Positions 37,336 to 47,235 of a DNA stretch of 64,000 bases are shown here, piece by piece (position 1 is the stretch's first letter; each line of letters begins with the position of its first letter). Below the pieces are notes generated by a model. The model was not told the origin of the DNA. It worked only from the letters and a program-made list of their open reading frames with translations, and did not search any database. Source of the stretch: Rhizobium lentis (GTDB taxonomy: Bacteria; Pseudomonadota; Alphaproteobacteria; Rhizobiales; Rhizobiaceae); NCBI RefSeq assembly GCF_014200175.1, contig NZ_JACHBD010000004.1:62001-126000 (forward strand), given 5' to 3'. The position numbers and the translations under genes were made by a program.

Positions 37336-38535
37336 ATGAAGACCGCAGATCCAGAATTGATGCGCGCGATCAATCGCTTGAACGTGCTCGATACCATCCG
37401 GCGACATGGTCCCATCTCGCGCATCGAGATCAGCGAACGGACTGAACTCTCGACGACCACCGTCTCCGCCATCACTGCCTCGCTGCTCGACGATGGGCTG
37501 ATCCTGCCACGTCATGAAGGCGATATCCGCAATGAGACTGTGCGTGGCAGGCCGCGCGTGGCGCTGGAGCTCAATCCGGACGCTGCCCGCGTCGTCGGCG
37601 GCAAGATCGCCGCCAACCGGATGGTGTTCGTCGTCACCAATTTCCGCGGTGACGTGCTGTCGAAGCTCGCTCTGCCGATCCGTATCGACCGGCAGCCGAT
37701 CGGCGTCATCGCCGATCTGGTCGAGGACGGGGTCAGGCGCTGCGTCGTCGACGCTGGACTGTCGCTGGAAGATGTCGACAGTATCTGCCTCGGCTTTCCC
37801 GGCGTCGTCGAGCATCGCACCGGCTACATCAGAAGCAGCCCGATCTTTCGCGACACCAATGTCGATTTTGCCGCCGAAATGTCGACGCGGCTATCGACGC
37901 CGACCATCGTCGAAAGCGACGCCCATGCCATCACGCTCGGCCATCACTGGTTCGGAAGAGCCAGGGATCTCGAGGATATGGTATTGATTTCGCTGGAACA
38001 GACGCTGGGACTCGGCGTGTTGCACGGCAACCGCCTGTTCCGTGGCGCCGGCGGCCTCAGCCACAATCTCGGCGATCTCGTGCTTGGCATGGGACCGAAC
38101 GGCATCGTGCGGCTTTTCAGCCAGGCCGGCGAAAGCGCGATCCTCGGCGAACAGCAGGCCGACGGGCGTTTTGCCGAAGCGATCCGCCTCGGGCGCGGCA
38201 TGACCCATGCCCAGGCTCTCATCAAGGCCGACGACGACCGGTTGATTGGCGCTGCCATCCGCGCCGGCGAAGCCGTGGGATTGACCATCGCCAACATTGT
38301 CACGCTGTTTGCGCCGCCCCGCGTCATCCTTGTCGGCTCCAGCCTGGCGCTCGGCGAACCCTTTTTGAACAGCCTGCGCGATGCCTATGCGCTCGCCATT
38401 CCGCCGTCGCTACGCGGCGTGAGTGAACTCGTCTTCGATGATTCGAGCGATGATTTCTGGGCGCAGGGCGCGGCCGCAGTAGCGCTCTACGAACTCTACG
38501 AATCGCCCTGGAGCACTACCGGGCCGGCGCTCTGA
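37336..38535 (+). CDS. ROK-family transcriptional regulator (NagC/XylR type)
   Basis: Regulator of 399 aa. The N-terminal winged helix (ISRIEISERTELSTTTVSAITASLLDDGLI, about 28-58) precedes a ROK sugar-kinase-like domain. The zinc-binding CxCGxxGC motif of active ROK kinases is missing and the metal-site segment is GGLSHNLGDLVLG, so it should be a repressor without kinase activity. It is divergent from the sugar importer and upstream of a dehydrogenase and a ThuA-like gene. No Shine-Dalgarno is evident before ATG 37336. Confidence 0.88.
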   Translation: MKTADPELMRAINRLNVLDTIRRHGPISRIEISERTELSTTTVSAITASLLDDGLILPRHEGDIRNETVRGRPRVALELNPDAARVVGGKIAANRMVFVVTNFRGDVLSKLALPIRIDRQPIGVIADLVEDGVRRCVVDAGLSLEDVDSICLGFPGVVEHRTGYIRSSPIFRDTNVDFAAEMSTRLSTPTIVESDAHAITLGHHWFGRARDLEDMVLISLEQTLGLGVLHGNRLFRGAGGLSHNLGDLVLGMGPNGIVRLFSQAGESAILGEQQADGRFAEAIRLGRGMTHAQALIKADDDRLIGAAIRAGEAVGLTIANIVTLFAPPRVILVGSSLALGEPFLNSLRDAYALAIPPSLRGVSELVFDDSSDDFWAQGAAAVALYELYESPWSTTGPAL

Positions 38536-38567
38536 GGAGCGCACACTCAAGATCAATGGAGGAATTC

Positions 38568-39668
38568 ATGGACAAAGTCGGTGTCGGCATCATCGGATGC
38601 GGCAATATTTCGGGCGCCTATCTCACAGCGATGGCCTCCTTTCCCATTCTCGATATCCGCGGTGTCGCCGATCTCAACCGGGAGCTCGCCGAGGCCAAGG
38701 CGCGCGAATTCAACGTTCCCGCCAAATCAGTCGAAGAACTCTTCGCCGATCCCAAAGTCGAAATCATCGTCAATCTGACCATCCCGAAAGCCCATGTCGC
38801 CGTGGCGCTCCAGGCGCTCGAGGCCGGCAAGCATACCTATTCGGAAAAGCCGCTTGGGATTAATTTCGCAGAAGGGAAAAAATTGGCCGAGGCCGCCAAG
38901 GCCAGGAATTTGCGTATCGGCGCCGCGCCTGACACCTTCCTCGGCGGCGGCCACCAGACGGCCCGTGCCCTGATCGACCAGGGCGTCATCGGCCAACCGG
39001 TCGGCGGCTCGGCAAGCTTCATGTGCCCGGGCCATGAGCGTTGGCATCCGAACCCAGCCTTCTATTACGAGGTCGGCGGCGGGCCGATGCTCGATATGGG
39101 TCCCTATTACATTACCGAACTCGTCAATCTGCTCGGGCCGGTATCGCAGGTCGCGGGCTTTGCGACGACGCCACGGGCCGAACGGCTTATTACCAGCGAG
39201 CCGCGTAATGGCGAGCGTATTCCCGTGCATGTGCCGACCCATGTCGCCGGCATGATGGCTTTTGCCAATGGCGCGGTCGTGCAGATTGCCATGAGCTTCG
39301 ATGTCGCCGCCCACAAGCATGTGCCGCTCGAAGTCTACGGAACCGAGGGCACGCTGATCGTCCCGGATCCCAACAAGTTTGCCGGTCCTGTCGAGTATCT
39401 GAAGAAGGGCGGCGCCTTCGAGGACCAGCCGGTCACCGCGCCCTATGCCGAAGGCAATTTCCGCTCGCTCGGCGTCGCCGACATGGCGCATGCAATCCGC
39501 TCGAAGCGGCCGCACCGCGCCAATGGCGATCTGGCGCTGCACGTGCTCGAAGTCATGGAAGCCTTCCATACCGCGTCCGAAACCGGCCGAACGGTGACGA
39601 TATCAACGGCGGTGGAACGCCCCGCCCCCTTGTCCCAATCCATCGTCGACGGACGGCTGGCGAAATAA
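38568..39668 (+). CDS. Gfo/Idh/MocA-family NAD(P)-dependent sugar dehydrogenase (ThuB-like)
   Basis: Oxidoreductase of 366 aa. The Rossmann motif GIIGCGNISG is at residues 5-14 and the conserved EKPLG, whose lysine is catalytic, near residue 95. A GGGPMLDMGPYYI segment of the C-terminal domain follows. ATG 38568 is preceded by a perfect GGAGGAATTC, which decides the start over 38556. Next to a ThuA-like gene and a CUT1 importer it resembles ThuB of Sinorhizobium, which acts on 3-keto-glycosides. The exact sugar is unknown. Confidence 0.88.
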   Translation: MDKVGVGIIGCGNISGAYLTAMASFPILDIRGVADLNRELAEAKAREFNVPAKSVEELFADPKVEIIVNLTIPKAHVAVALQALEAGKHTYSEKPLGINFAEGKKLAEAAKARNLRIGAAPDTFLGGGHQTARALIDQGVIGQPVGGSASFMCPGHERWHPNPAFYYEVGGGPMLDMGPYYITELVNLLGPVSQVAGFATTPRAERLITSEPRNGERIPVHVPTHVAGMMAFANGAVVQIAMSFDVAAHKHVPLEVYGTEGTLIVPDPNKFAGPVEYLKKGGAFEDQPVTAPYAEGNFRSLGVADMAHAIRSKRPHRANGDLALHVLEVMEAFHTASETGRTVTISTAVERPAPLSQSIVDGRLAK

Positions 39669-39686
39669 GTTTCAGGAGGAAAGAGA

Positions 39687-40328
<642 letters not shown>

Positions 40329-40354
40329 GGCTGTTCGGCTTGCGGGGACCCAAA

Positions 40355-40523
40355 GACCCCTCTCCAATCCCTCCCCAAAAAAGGGACTAAGAATGCCGCA
40401 CCGCTTCACATAAACTCTATCGTTTCGTCGAACGGTGACAGCCAGCAAGACCTCTGCTTTTGGTCGCCGCCGGACGCCACAGCTTAGTCCCTCCCCCTTG
40501 TGGGGAGGGGTTGGCGAGGGGTT
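40355..40523. repeat. RIME-like inverted repeat
   Basis: Arms at 40355-40391 and 40482-40523 are inverted copies (GACCCCTCTCC...GGGACTAAG against CTTAGTCCC...GGCGAGGGGTTT). They bracket about 90 bases of unique DNA. The element fills the gap between convergent genes; no gene is visible. Confidence 0.72.
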
Positions 40524-40533
40524 TTCGGCAATC

Positions 40534-41013
40534 TCAGCGAATGATCAACGCCGTCCCAAATAGCCCCAGCGCGAAAACCGTATGCGCGAGCAGATTGAAG
40601 CATCGAACCTTCATCGGCTTCGGATGTTTGGAAGCTGCCCAACCGAGGCCGAGACCGGGCTGCAGCAGGAACCACCCCGCCCCGACTGTGACGATGCCGA
40701 ATATCCAGGCGGGGAGGAATGTCGGTGCGGCGAGCCAGCCCTGCCCCATGATGATCGCGAAGATCACGCCATAGAGAATGCCGACGGCGTAGTGGCTGAT
40801 CCAGCCGAGCGCCAATTCCCCGGCATAAGGTTCGGCATCGGCGATGTTGTCATGAAAGACCTTGCCGCGGCCGAGATGCCAGAACCAGCGACCGACCGGC
40901 GCCCAATTGGCCGGCGGCTGGCCGAAGACCTTGGCGAGCAGGATCGCCCAGAGATCCATGAGGATGGTTGCGCCGACGCCGATCGCCAAGCCGCGCCACA
41001 GAATATCGAACAT
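40534..41013 (-). CDS. DUF2938 family membrane protein
   Basis: Inner-membrane protein of 159 aa with four hydrophobic segments (about 7-28, 68-92, 97-118 and 136-158). Conserved family features include GATILMDLWA at the N-terminus, GWISHYAVG in the middle and NLLAHTVFALGL at the end. The function of the family is unknown. It is a single gene between a repeat and the creatininase promoter region. Confidence 0.82.
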   Translation of the reverse strand: MFDILWRGLAIGVGATILMDLWAILLAKVFGQPPANWAPVGRWFWHLGRGKVFHDNIADAEPYAGELALGWISHYAVGILYGVIFAIIMGQGWLAAPTFLPAWIFGIVTVGAGWFLLQPGLGLGWAASKHPKPMKVRCFNLLAHTVFALGLFGTALIIR

Positions 41014-41161
41014 CGGGAATCACCGGAAAGCGTTGATGGGAGGAGGCCCTAGATGATCATTGCGGCCACGCTGACGCAACTGATCAATTCCTTCCCCGGA
41101 ATTCCGGTTTGATACGGCGCACCACGCAGTTTGCACGGCCGTCACCCCTCTATCATCCGCA

Positions 41162-41196
41162 AAAAGGCATCGGTGCAGGCGCAAATTGATGCTTTT
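41162..41196. promoter_or_regulatory. 35-bp dyad, copy 1 (upstream of creatininase-family gene)
   Basis: AAAAGGCATC, 15 bases, then TGATGCTTTT. The same two ten-base arms with exactly the same spacing recur at 43092-43126 upstream of the LysR gene and the transporter. It lies 40 bases before ATG 41236. It is most likely the binding site of the cluster LysR regulator. Confidence 0.75.
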
Positions 41197-41235
41197 CGCG
41201 TGCAACGATTTTTCTTACTCACGATCGGAAGGGCA

Positions 41236-42048
41236 ATGAGAGGCGCGGCGATGGCACTGCCATTCTACTGGAACGAGTTGAACACCTATGATTTCGCCGG
41301 ACTTTCGCCGGATACGACGATCGCCATCCTACCCATCGCCTCAACCGAACAGCACGGCCCGCACCTTCCGGTCGCAACCGACGTGGTGATCGCCAACGGC
41401 ATGCTGGCCGAACTGCGAAGGCAAAAACCCGGGGACCTCGATTTTCTGGTCCTGCCGACGCAGGAGATCGGCAAGGCAAACGAGCATATCCACGGCCCTG
41501 GAACCTTGTCGCTTGGTGCGGATTTGCTCATCCCCGTCTGGACGGCGATCGGGGCCAAGGTCGCCGAAGCCGGTATCCGCAAGATGGTGATCGTCAATTC
41601 GCATGGCGGCAATGTCGACATCATGAGCATCGTCGCGCGTGAGTTGCGGGTGCGCTGTCAGATGGCCGTGGTCTCGACGCAATGGGGCCGCTTCGGCCAT
41701 CCCGAAGGGATGATCAGCGAACACGAGCTGAAATACGGCATCCACGGCGGCGAGGTAGAAACCTCGCTGATGCTGCATTTCCGCCCCGATTTGGTGCGGA
41801 TGAACAAGGCGCAGAATTTCACCTCGCAGGCGGAATCGATGCGCCAGCAATCGAAATATATCCAGCCTCTGCCGCCCCATTCCCTTGCCTGGATCGCCCA
41901 CGATCTCAATCCAAATGGTGTGGTCGGCAATGCCGCGCTCGGGACAGCCGGAAAGGGCGAAGCGATCTGCCGCCACCAGGTGAAGGGATTTATCGAGCTG
42001 CTCCACGATCTGAAGCGGTACCCGCTGTCCAATCTCTATTTGAAATAA
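41236..42048 (+). CDS. Creatininase-family amidohydrolase
   Basis: Zinc or manganese hydrolase of 270 aa. Members open cyclic amides (creatininase) or remove formyl groups from pyrimidines. Metal ligands are visible in STEQHGPHLPVATD (about residues 37-50), in NSHGGN near 119 and in GIHGGEVETS near 172. ATG 41236 has GGAAGG upstream; ATG 41251 is an alternative closer to the conserved start. A dyad shared with the LysR/ABC region precedes it. Substrate is not known, but the neighbours suggest a cyclic amide or pyrimidine derivative. Confidence 0.88.
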   Translation: MRGAAMALPFYWNELNTYDFAGLSPDTTIAILPIASTEQHGPHLPVATDVVIANGMLAELRRQKPGDLDFLVLPTQEIGKANEHIHGPGTLSLGADLLIPVWTAIGAKVAEAGIRKMVIVNSHGGNVDIMSIVARELRVRCQMAVVSTQWGRFGHPEGMISEHELKYGIHGGEVETSLMLHFRPDLVRMNKAQNFTSQAESMRQQSKYIQPLPPHSLAWIAHDLNPNGVVGNAALGTAGKGEAICRHQVKGFIELLHDLKRYPLSNLYLK

Positions 42049-42073
42049 CGTCTGTTGGTACCCGAGGTGCGGC

Positions 42074-43027
42074 TCATATCGCCGCGGATTTTTCCACCGC
42101 AATGTGGCCCTTCGCCTGCAGTTCCTCCACCAGTCCGGCAAGTTCGGCCAGGAGATATTCGACGAAGAGGCTGGTGGCGGAATCGAGCGGGGCGCGGGCG
42201 CGGGCAAAAAGCTTCATTGGCTGATGGCGCGCATGCGGCTCGGCGATCGGCCGGAAGACGAGTTCGCCCTGGCGGCATTCGGTGATGACGTCGAGCGGGT
42301 TCAGGATCGTCAGCCCTGCTCCGGACTTGACCAGCTTCTTCAGCATCTCCGACGCGTTGGTTTCAAGAACCGGCTCGACATGCACGTCAAGGCGCGCCAG
42401 GGCGAGATTGATCACGTCGCGCAGGCTGGTGCCCTGCTGGGCCAGCACCAGGCGTTCCTGGACGATATCGGCCAGGTTGATCGGACCAGGACCAATGAGA
42501 TGATGGCCCGGCGGGAAGACGACGCCGATCGGAATGTCGAAATTGCCAAGCGTGCGGATGCCGGGGGTAGCAGGAATATTGAAGCCGAGGCCGATATCTA
42601 CTTCCCCTGACAGCACCGGGTTGACCGTCATCGTACCGGCGTCATTGCGCAACTGCATGAAGACACGCGGATGCTCCGATTGGAACCGCGCAATGATGTC
42701 AGGCAGCGGTCCCGCCGCGAGACCGACAGTGGTCACCAGGCGCACCTTGCCGGCCTGCTGCATCTTCAGGCTGCGGATGCGGCCCTCCAGCCGCTCATAA
42801 TTCTTCAGGACCTCGCGAATATGTTCAATGCAGAGCTCGCCGGCTGCGGTCAGGCGCAGGCCGCGCGGCAGGCGCTCGAAGAGCGGCGCGCCCATTTCCT
42901 CTTCCAGCGCCAAAATCTGTCGGTTGATCGCTGATGACGCCACGTTCAAGCGCGCGGCCGCTTTGCGGATCGAGCCCGAGCGCGCGATCTCGTTGATATA
43001 GAGAAGCTTTCTCGAATGCAGCATCAT
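42074..43027 (-). CDS. LysR-family transcriptional regulator
   Basis: Regulator of 317 aa. The helix-turn-helix spans about residues 5-60 (NEIARSGSIRKAAARLNVASSAINRQILALEEEMGAPLFER), followed by a two-lobed effector domain. The usual SQPALS of LysR proteins reads ASSAIN. ATG 43027 is chosen; a TTG at 43042 is unlikely. It is divergent from the importer genes and convergent with the creatininase gene; the dyads at 41162 and 43092 are its likely targets. Confidence 0.9.
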   Translation of the reverse strand: MMLHSRKLLYINEIARSGSIRKAAARLNVASSAINRQILALEEEMGAPLFERLPRGLRLTAAGELCIEHIREVLKNYERLEGRIRSLKMQQAGKVRLVTTVGLAAGPLPDIIARFQSEHPRVFMQLRNDAGTMTVNPVLSGEVDIGLGFNIPATPGIRTLGNFDIPIGVVFPPGHHLIGPGPINLADIVQERLVLAQQGTSLRDVINLALARLDVHVEPVLETNASEMLKKLVKSGAGLTILNPLDVITECRQGELVFRPIAEPHARHQPMKLFARARAPLDSATSLFVEYLLAELAGLVEELQAKGHIAVEKSAAI

Positions 43028-43091
43028 GACCTCGTTGCACAAAAAACAAGCGCATAGCGCAAATTAGGCACAGGCTTTCGGTGAGATGCCG

Positions 43092-43126
43092 AAAAGGCAT
43101 CATTGCGCACGAAATTTGATGCTTTT
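43092..43126. promoter_or_regulatory. 35-bp dyad, copy 2 (LysR/transporter divergent promoter)
   Basis: Identical arms (AAAAGGCATC and TGATGCTTTT) and identical 15-base spacing to copy 1 at 41162-41196, while the spacer sequence differs. It lies 65 bases before the LysR start and 80 bases before the binding-protein start. Conserved arms with a diverged spacer are typical of a protein-binding site. Confidence 0.78.
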
Positions 43127-43206
43127 CAAAGAGCAAAGCAATCGCTCCTATGAAGAAAACCGGACGTCGCCAGAGACGTTGCGGACTCACGAGGGGAACG
43201 TCGATC

Positions 43207-44223
43207 ATGTCCAATATACTGAAGAACACCGTCTTTTCCGCACTTGCCGGCCTCGGCGGAATTCTTGCCTCGATCGCACCCGTGCAAGCGGCCGACAAAG
43301 TCAGCTATGGCACGAACTGGCTGGCGCAGGCCGAGCATGGCGGGTTCTATCAGGCGGTCGCCGATGGCACCTATGCGAAACATGGCCTTGACGTGACCAT
43401 CGTCCAGGGCGGCCCGAATGCGGCGAACAGCGCGCTTTTGATTTCGGGCAAGATCGACTTTTACATGGGTGGCCCGCAGGGCGAGATCTCCGCCGTCGAA
43501 CAGGGCATTCCGCTGGTCGACGTCGCGGCGATCTTCCAGAAGGATCCGCAGGTGCTGATCGCGCACCCCGATGCCGGCATCGACAAGTTCGAAGATCTCG
43601 CCAAGCTCAAGACACTTTTTCTCGGCAAGGACGGCTATCTCACCTATTTCGAATGGATGAAGGCGAACTTCAAAGGCTTCCGGGACGAGCAGTACAAGCC
43701 TTATAATTTCAGCCCGGCTCCGTTCCTCGCAGACAAGGATTCCGCCCAGCAAGGTTACCTGACCTCGGAACCCTATGAGATTCAGAAGCAGGCCGGTTTC
43801 GAGCCGAAAGTCTTCCTGCTCGCCGATAACGGTTATTCGCCCTATTCGACGATGATCACCACCACGCAGACGATGATCGACAGCAAACCGGACGTCGTCC
43901 AACGCTTCGTCGATGCCTCGATCGAGGGCTGGTACAACTACCTCTACGGCGACAACAGCAAGGCGAACGAACTGATCAAGAAGGATAATCCTGAGATGAC
44001 GGATGGCCAGATCGCCTACTCCATCGCCAAGATGAAGGAATACGGCATCATCGAATCCGGCGACAGCCTCGACAAAGGCATCGGCTGCATGACCGACGCG
44101 CACTACAAGGCCTTCTTCGACGAGATGGTCGCGATCAAGGTGTTCAAGCCGGAGACCGACTACACCAAGGCTTTCACGACAAAATTCGTGTGCAAGAGCA
44201 CCGGCATGGCGATGAAGAAATAG
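43207..44223 (+). CDS. NMT1/THI5-like ABC transporter substrate-binding protein
   Basis: Periplasmic binding protein of 338 aa, signal peptide 1-28 (cleavage after VQA). The mature start SYGTNWLAQAEHGGFYQAVADGTY is characteristic of the NMT1/ThiY group, several of whose members bind pyrimidines or thiamine precursors. Two Cys near the C-terminus (GIGCMTD and FVCKST) may form a disulphide. ATG 43207 has GAGGGGAA upstream. It is first in a seven-gene plus-strand unit running to 49613. Confidence 0.88.
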   Translation: MSNILKNTVFSALAGLGGILASIAPVQAADKVSYGTNWLAQAEHGGFYQAVADGTYAKHGLDVTIVQGGPNAANSALLISGKIDFYMGGPQGEISAVEQGIPLVDVAAIFQKDPQVLIAHPDAGIDKFEDLAKLKTLFLGKDGYLTYFEWMKANFKGFRDEQYKPYNFSPAPFLADKDSAQQGYLTSEPYEIQKQAGFEPKVFLLADNGYSPYSTMITTTQTMIDSKPDVVQRFVDASIEGWYNYLYGDNSKANELIKKDNPEMTDGQIAYSIAKMKEYGIIESGDSLDKGIGCMTDAHYKAFFDEMVAIKVFKPETDYTKAFTTKFVCKSTGMAMKK

Positions 44224-44263
44224 CATCCGGCCAATGCCCTCCCTTTCGTGAACGAGACCGGCA

Positions 44264-45088
44264 ATGCCGACAGCTGAAGCTCAGACCCTACCCCCGCAAG
44301 AGACGCGCAAGCGGCCGCTGGTCGTCATGCGCTCTGTCTCGAAAACCTTCTCCAGCGGAACCGTTGCCCTTTCGAATATGACGCTTTCCGTGGAAAGCGG
44401 GGAGTTCATCAGCCTGCTTGGCCCTTCCGGCTGCGGCAAGTCCACGGCACTGCGCATTATTGCCGGTCTTGGCGACGTCACGTCGGGCGACATCGACTGG
44501 CCGAGTTCGCGCGTCAATTCGAAGGGCCTTCCTGAGGGGGACATCGGCTTCGTCTTCCAGGAGCCGACGCTGATGCCCTGGAAGACTGTGTTCGACAACG
44601 TCCATCTGCCGTTGAAACTCAGACATGTCTCGAAGACAGCTGCACATGATCGCATCCTGGATGTGCTGAGCACCGTCGGGCTCCAGGATTTTGCCGGCGC
44701 CTATCCGCGCGAACTTTCCGGTGGAATGAAGATGCGCGTATCGATCGCCCGTGCGCTGGTGACGAAGCCCAAGCTCCTGCTGATGGACGAACCCTTCGCC
44801 GCCCTCGACGAGATAACGCGCCAGAAATTGAATGACGACGTTCTGCGGCTTTGGAAGACGACAGGCATCACCGTCATCTTCGTTACGCATTCGGTGTTCG
44901 AATCAGCCTACCTGTCGAACCGGATCGTCGTGATGAAGGCGCGGCCCGGGCGCGTTCATGCCGACCTTCCGCTGACGACCAGTGTTGAACGGGATGCGCA
45001 TTACCGCACTTCGGAAGAATACCGCAAAGCATGCGAGACGCTTTCGCATTCGCTGATCGGAGCGATCAACGCGACGGAGAACCATTGA
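44264..45088 (+). CDS. NitT/TauT-type ABC transporter ATP-binding protein
   Basis: ATPase of 274 aa. Walker A GPSGCGKST is near residue 54, the Q-loop FVFQEPTLMPWKTV near 98 is typical of the nitrate/taurine class, then signature ELSGGMKMRVSIARA and Walker B LLMDEPFAALDE. An extra 20-residue N-terminal tail is present. Its stop overlaps the permease start by one base. Confidence 0.91.
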   Translation: MPTAEAQTLPPQETRKRPLVVMRSVSKTFSSGTVALSNMTLSVESGEFISLLGPSGCGKSTALRIIAGLGDVTSGDIDWPSSRVNSKGLPEGDIGFVFQEPTLMPWKTVFDNVHLPLKLRHVSKTAAHDRILDVLSTVGLQDFAGAYPRELSGGMKMRVSIARALVTKPKLLLMDEPFAALDEITRQKLNDDVLRLWKTTGITVIFVTHSVFESAYLSNRIVVMKARPGRVHADLPLTTSVERDAHYRTSEEYRKACETLSHSLIGAINATENH

Positions 45089-45921
45089 TGCGCAATGAGA
45101 GCGATGCACCGCCATTCCCTGCCGCTGGCGCAAGACGCCGGGATCTGGCGTTGCGCATCTGCACCCCCTTGCTTGTCATCGTGTCGCTGATCCTGATCTG
45201 GTCCGCCTACGTGAAGCTCTCCGGCATACCGCCTTACATCCTGCCCGGTCCGGCGGCGGTGGCGAACGCCTTCGTGACCGACTGGGGTACGCTTGCCCCT
45301 GCCCTCTGGGTCACAACCAAGATCACGCTGATGTCGCTGATGCTGGCGCTTGTCGGCGGTGTCGGCTTTGCGATCTTCCTGGTGCAGTCGCGCTGGATCG
45401 AACTCGCCTTCTATCCGCTGGCTGTCATCCTGCAAGTGACACCGATCGTGGCAATCTCGCCGCTGATCCTGATCTATGCGCCGTCGACGCAGGTGGCGCT
45501 GCTGATCTGCGCCTTCCTCGTCGCCTTTTTCCCGATCCTTTCGAACATGGTCCAGGGGCTGAAAAGCGTCGATCACAACCTCATCAATCTCTTCGAACTC
45601 TATGGCGCATCCCGCTGGCAGACATTGTTCTTTCTCAAGCTGCCTGCCGCCCAGCCCTACTTCATGACAGGCCTCAGGATCGGCGGCGGACTGGCGCTGA
45701 TCGCCGCCGTCGTCGCGGAATTTGCCGCGGGCTCGGCGGGCGCTGGTTCCGGCCTCGCCTTCCGGCTTCTCGAAGCCCAATATCGGCTGAACATTCCGCG
45801 CCTGTTTGCGGCGCTGCTGATGCTCTCCCTGCTGGGCGTGGCGATCTTTGCCGTCACCTCCTTCATTTCCTGGCTTGCCCTGCACCGTTGGCACGAGAGC
45901 AGCCTGAAACGGGAAAACTGA
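45088..45921 (+). CDS. NitT/TauT-type ABC transporter permease
   Basis: Inner-membrane permease of 277 aa with six helices. The EAA loop reads LINLFELYGASRWQTLFFLKLPAAQPY near residue 165. The motif GIPPYILPGPAAVANAF after the first helix is common to the SsuC/TauC class. It begins with TGATG coupling to the ATPase and ends with TGATG coupling to the amidohydrolase, which ties transport to the enzymes. Confidence 0.91.
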   Translation: MRNESDAPPFPAAGARRRDLALRICTPLLVIVSLILIWSAYVKLSGIPPYILPGPAAVANAFVTDWGTLAPALWVTTKITLMSLMLALVGGVGFAIFLVQSRWIELAFYPLAVILQVTPIVAISPLILIYAPSTQVALLICAFLVAFFPILSNMVQGLKSVDHNLINLFELYGASRWQTLFFLKLPAAQPYFMTGLRIGGGLALIAAVVAEFAAGSAGAGSGLAFRLLEAQYRLNIPRLFAALLMLSLLGVAIFAVTSFISWLALHRWHESSLKREN

Positions 45922-47234
45922 TGACCCATTCCTTCATCTCCCCACCCAATGCCGGCCGCTTCGTGCTGAGCAACGCAACGCTGCCTGCCGCTGCGGTCAC
46001 CGGTTACGGCGCCCCCGCCGCCGAGGGGCTCGTCAAAGCCGACATCGTCATCACCGACGGCATGATCGCCGCGGTGCTGCCGCCCGGCGGGGCGCCTGCC
46101 GAACTGGCCAAATCGGATCTTAGGGAAAGCATGGTCTGGCCCTGCTTCACCGACATGCACACCCATCTTGACAAGGGTCATATCTGGCCGCGCAGCGCCA
46201 ATCCGGATGGCACATTTCCGGGAGCTTTGGAGGCAGTGCGCGCCGACCGCGAAGCGAACTGGTCGGCCGGTGACGTGAAGAAGCGCATGGAATTCTCCCT
46301 GCGCTCGGCCTATGCGCACGGCACCAGCTTGATCCGCACCCATCTCGACTCCCTGGCGCCGCAGCATCGCATTTCCTTCGAGGTCTTTACCGAGATGCGC
46401 GAGGCTTGGAAGGATCGGATCGCTTTGCAGGCGGTGGCGCTCTTTCCGATGGAAAACATGGCGGATGCTGCCTATTTCGCCGACCTGGTCGCGGTCGTTC
46501 GCGACAAGGGCGGCCTGATCGGCGGCGTCACCCGGATGAGCTCTGATCTCGGAAGCCAGCTCGACACGCTGTTCAGAGCGGCGGCCGATAATGGTCTCGA
46601 CGTCGATCTGCATGTCGACGAGACCGACGATCCGGGCGCTGAAAGCTTGAAGGCAATCGCTGAGGCCGTGTTGCGCAACCGTTTCGAGGGCAAGGTGACG
46701 GCCGGCCATTGCTGCTCGCTCGCCCGTCACGACGAAGAGACGGCAAAGCGCACGGTCGCACTTGTCGCAGAGGCCGGTGTCGCCGTCGTCTCGCTGCCGA
46801 TGTGCAACATGTATCTGCAGGACCGCTACCCCAGCCGCACGCCTCGCTGGCGGGGCGTTACCCTGTTCAAGGAATTGGCTGCGGCGGGCGTCGCAACGGC
46901 GGTCGCCTCCGACAATACCCGCGACCCATTCTATGCCTATGGCGATCTCGACCCGGTGGAGGTCTTCCGCGAGGCGGTCCGCATCCTGCATCTCGACCAT
47001 CCGCTGGATACAGCCGCGCGGGTCGTCACCACCTCGCCCGCCGATATTCTCGGCCGGCCCGATAAGGGGCGCATCGCCGCCGGCGCCTCAGCCGATCTCG
47101 TGCTCTTCAGCGCTCGATGCTGGAGCGAATTTCTTTCCCGTCCGCAGTCCGACCGCGTGGTACTTCGCCGCGGCAAGGTGATCGACCGCAGCCTGCCGGA
47201 CTACCGTGAACTCGACAACCTCGTTGGAGCCTGA
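45921..47234 (+). CDS. Cytosine-deaminase-like amidohydrolase
   Basis: Metal-dependent TIM-barrel hydrolase of 437 aa in the CodA/atrazine-hydrolase superfamily. Metal and catalytic residues are visible in DMHTHLDKGHIWP near residue 77, HVDETDDPG near 231 (catalytic Glu), GHCCSLA near 261 and SDNTRDPF near 332. This is the complete CodA-type set (HxH, HxDE, H, D). Such enzymes deaminate cytosine, creatinine or isoguanine. It is translationally coupled to the permease gene. The specific substrate is unknown. Confidence 0.88.
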   Translation: MTHSFISPPNAGRFVLSNATLPAAAVTGYGAPAAEGLVKADIVITDGMIAAVLPPGGAPAELAKSDLRESMVWPCFTDMHTHLDKGHIWPRSANPDGTFPGALEAVRADREANWSAGDVKKRMEFSLRSAYAHGTSLIRTHLDSLAPQHRISFEVFTEMREAWKDRIALQAVALFPMENMADAAYFADLVAVVRDKGGLIGGVTRMSSDLGSQLDTLFRAAADNGLDVDLHVDETDDPGAESLKAIAEAVLRNRFEGKVTAGHCCSLARHDEETAKRTVALVAEAGVAVVSLPMCNMYLQDRYPSRTPRWRGVTLFKELAAAGVATAVASDNTRDPFYAYGDLDPVEVFREAVRILHLDHPLDTAARVVTTSPADILGRPDKGRIAAGASADLVLFSARCWSEFLSRPQSDRVVLRRGKVIDRSLPDYRELDNLVGA

Positions 47235-47235
47235 C

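Noticed and set aside
45657-47000. 447-codon minus-strand open frame
   Set aside because: Antisense to the permease and the amidohydrolase, whose catalytic motifs are complete.
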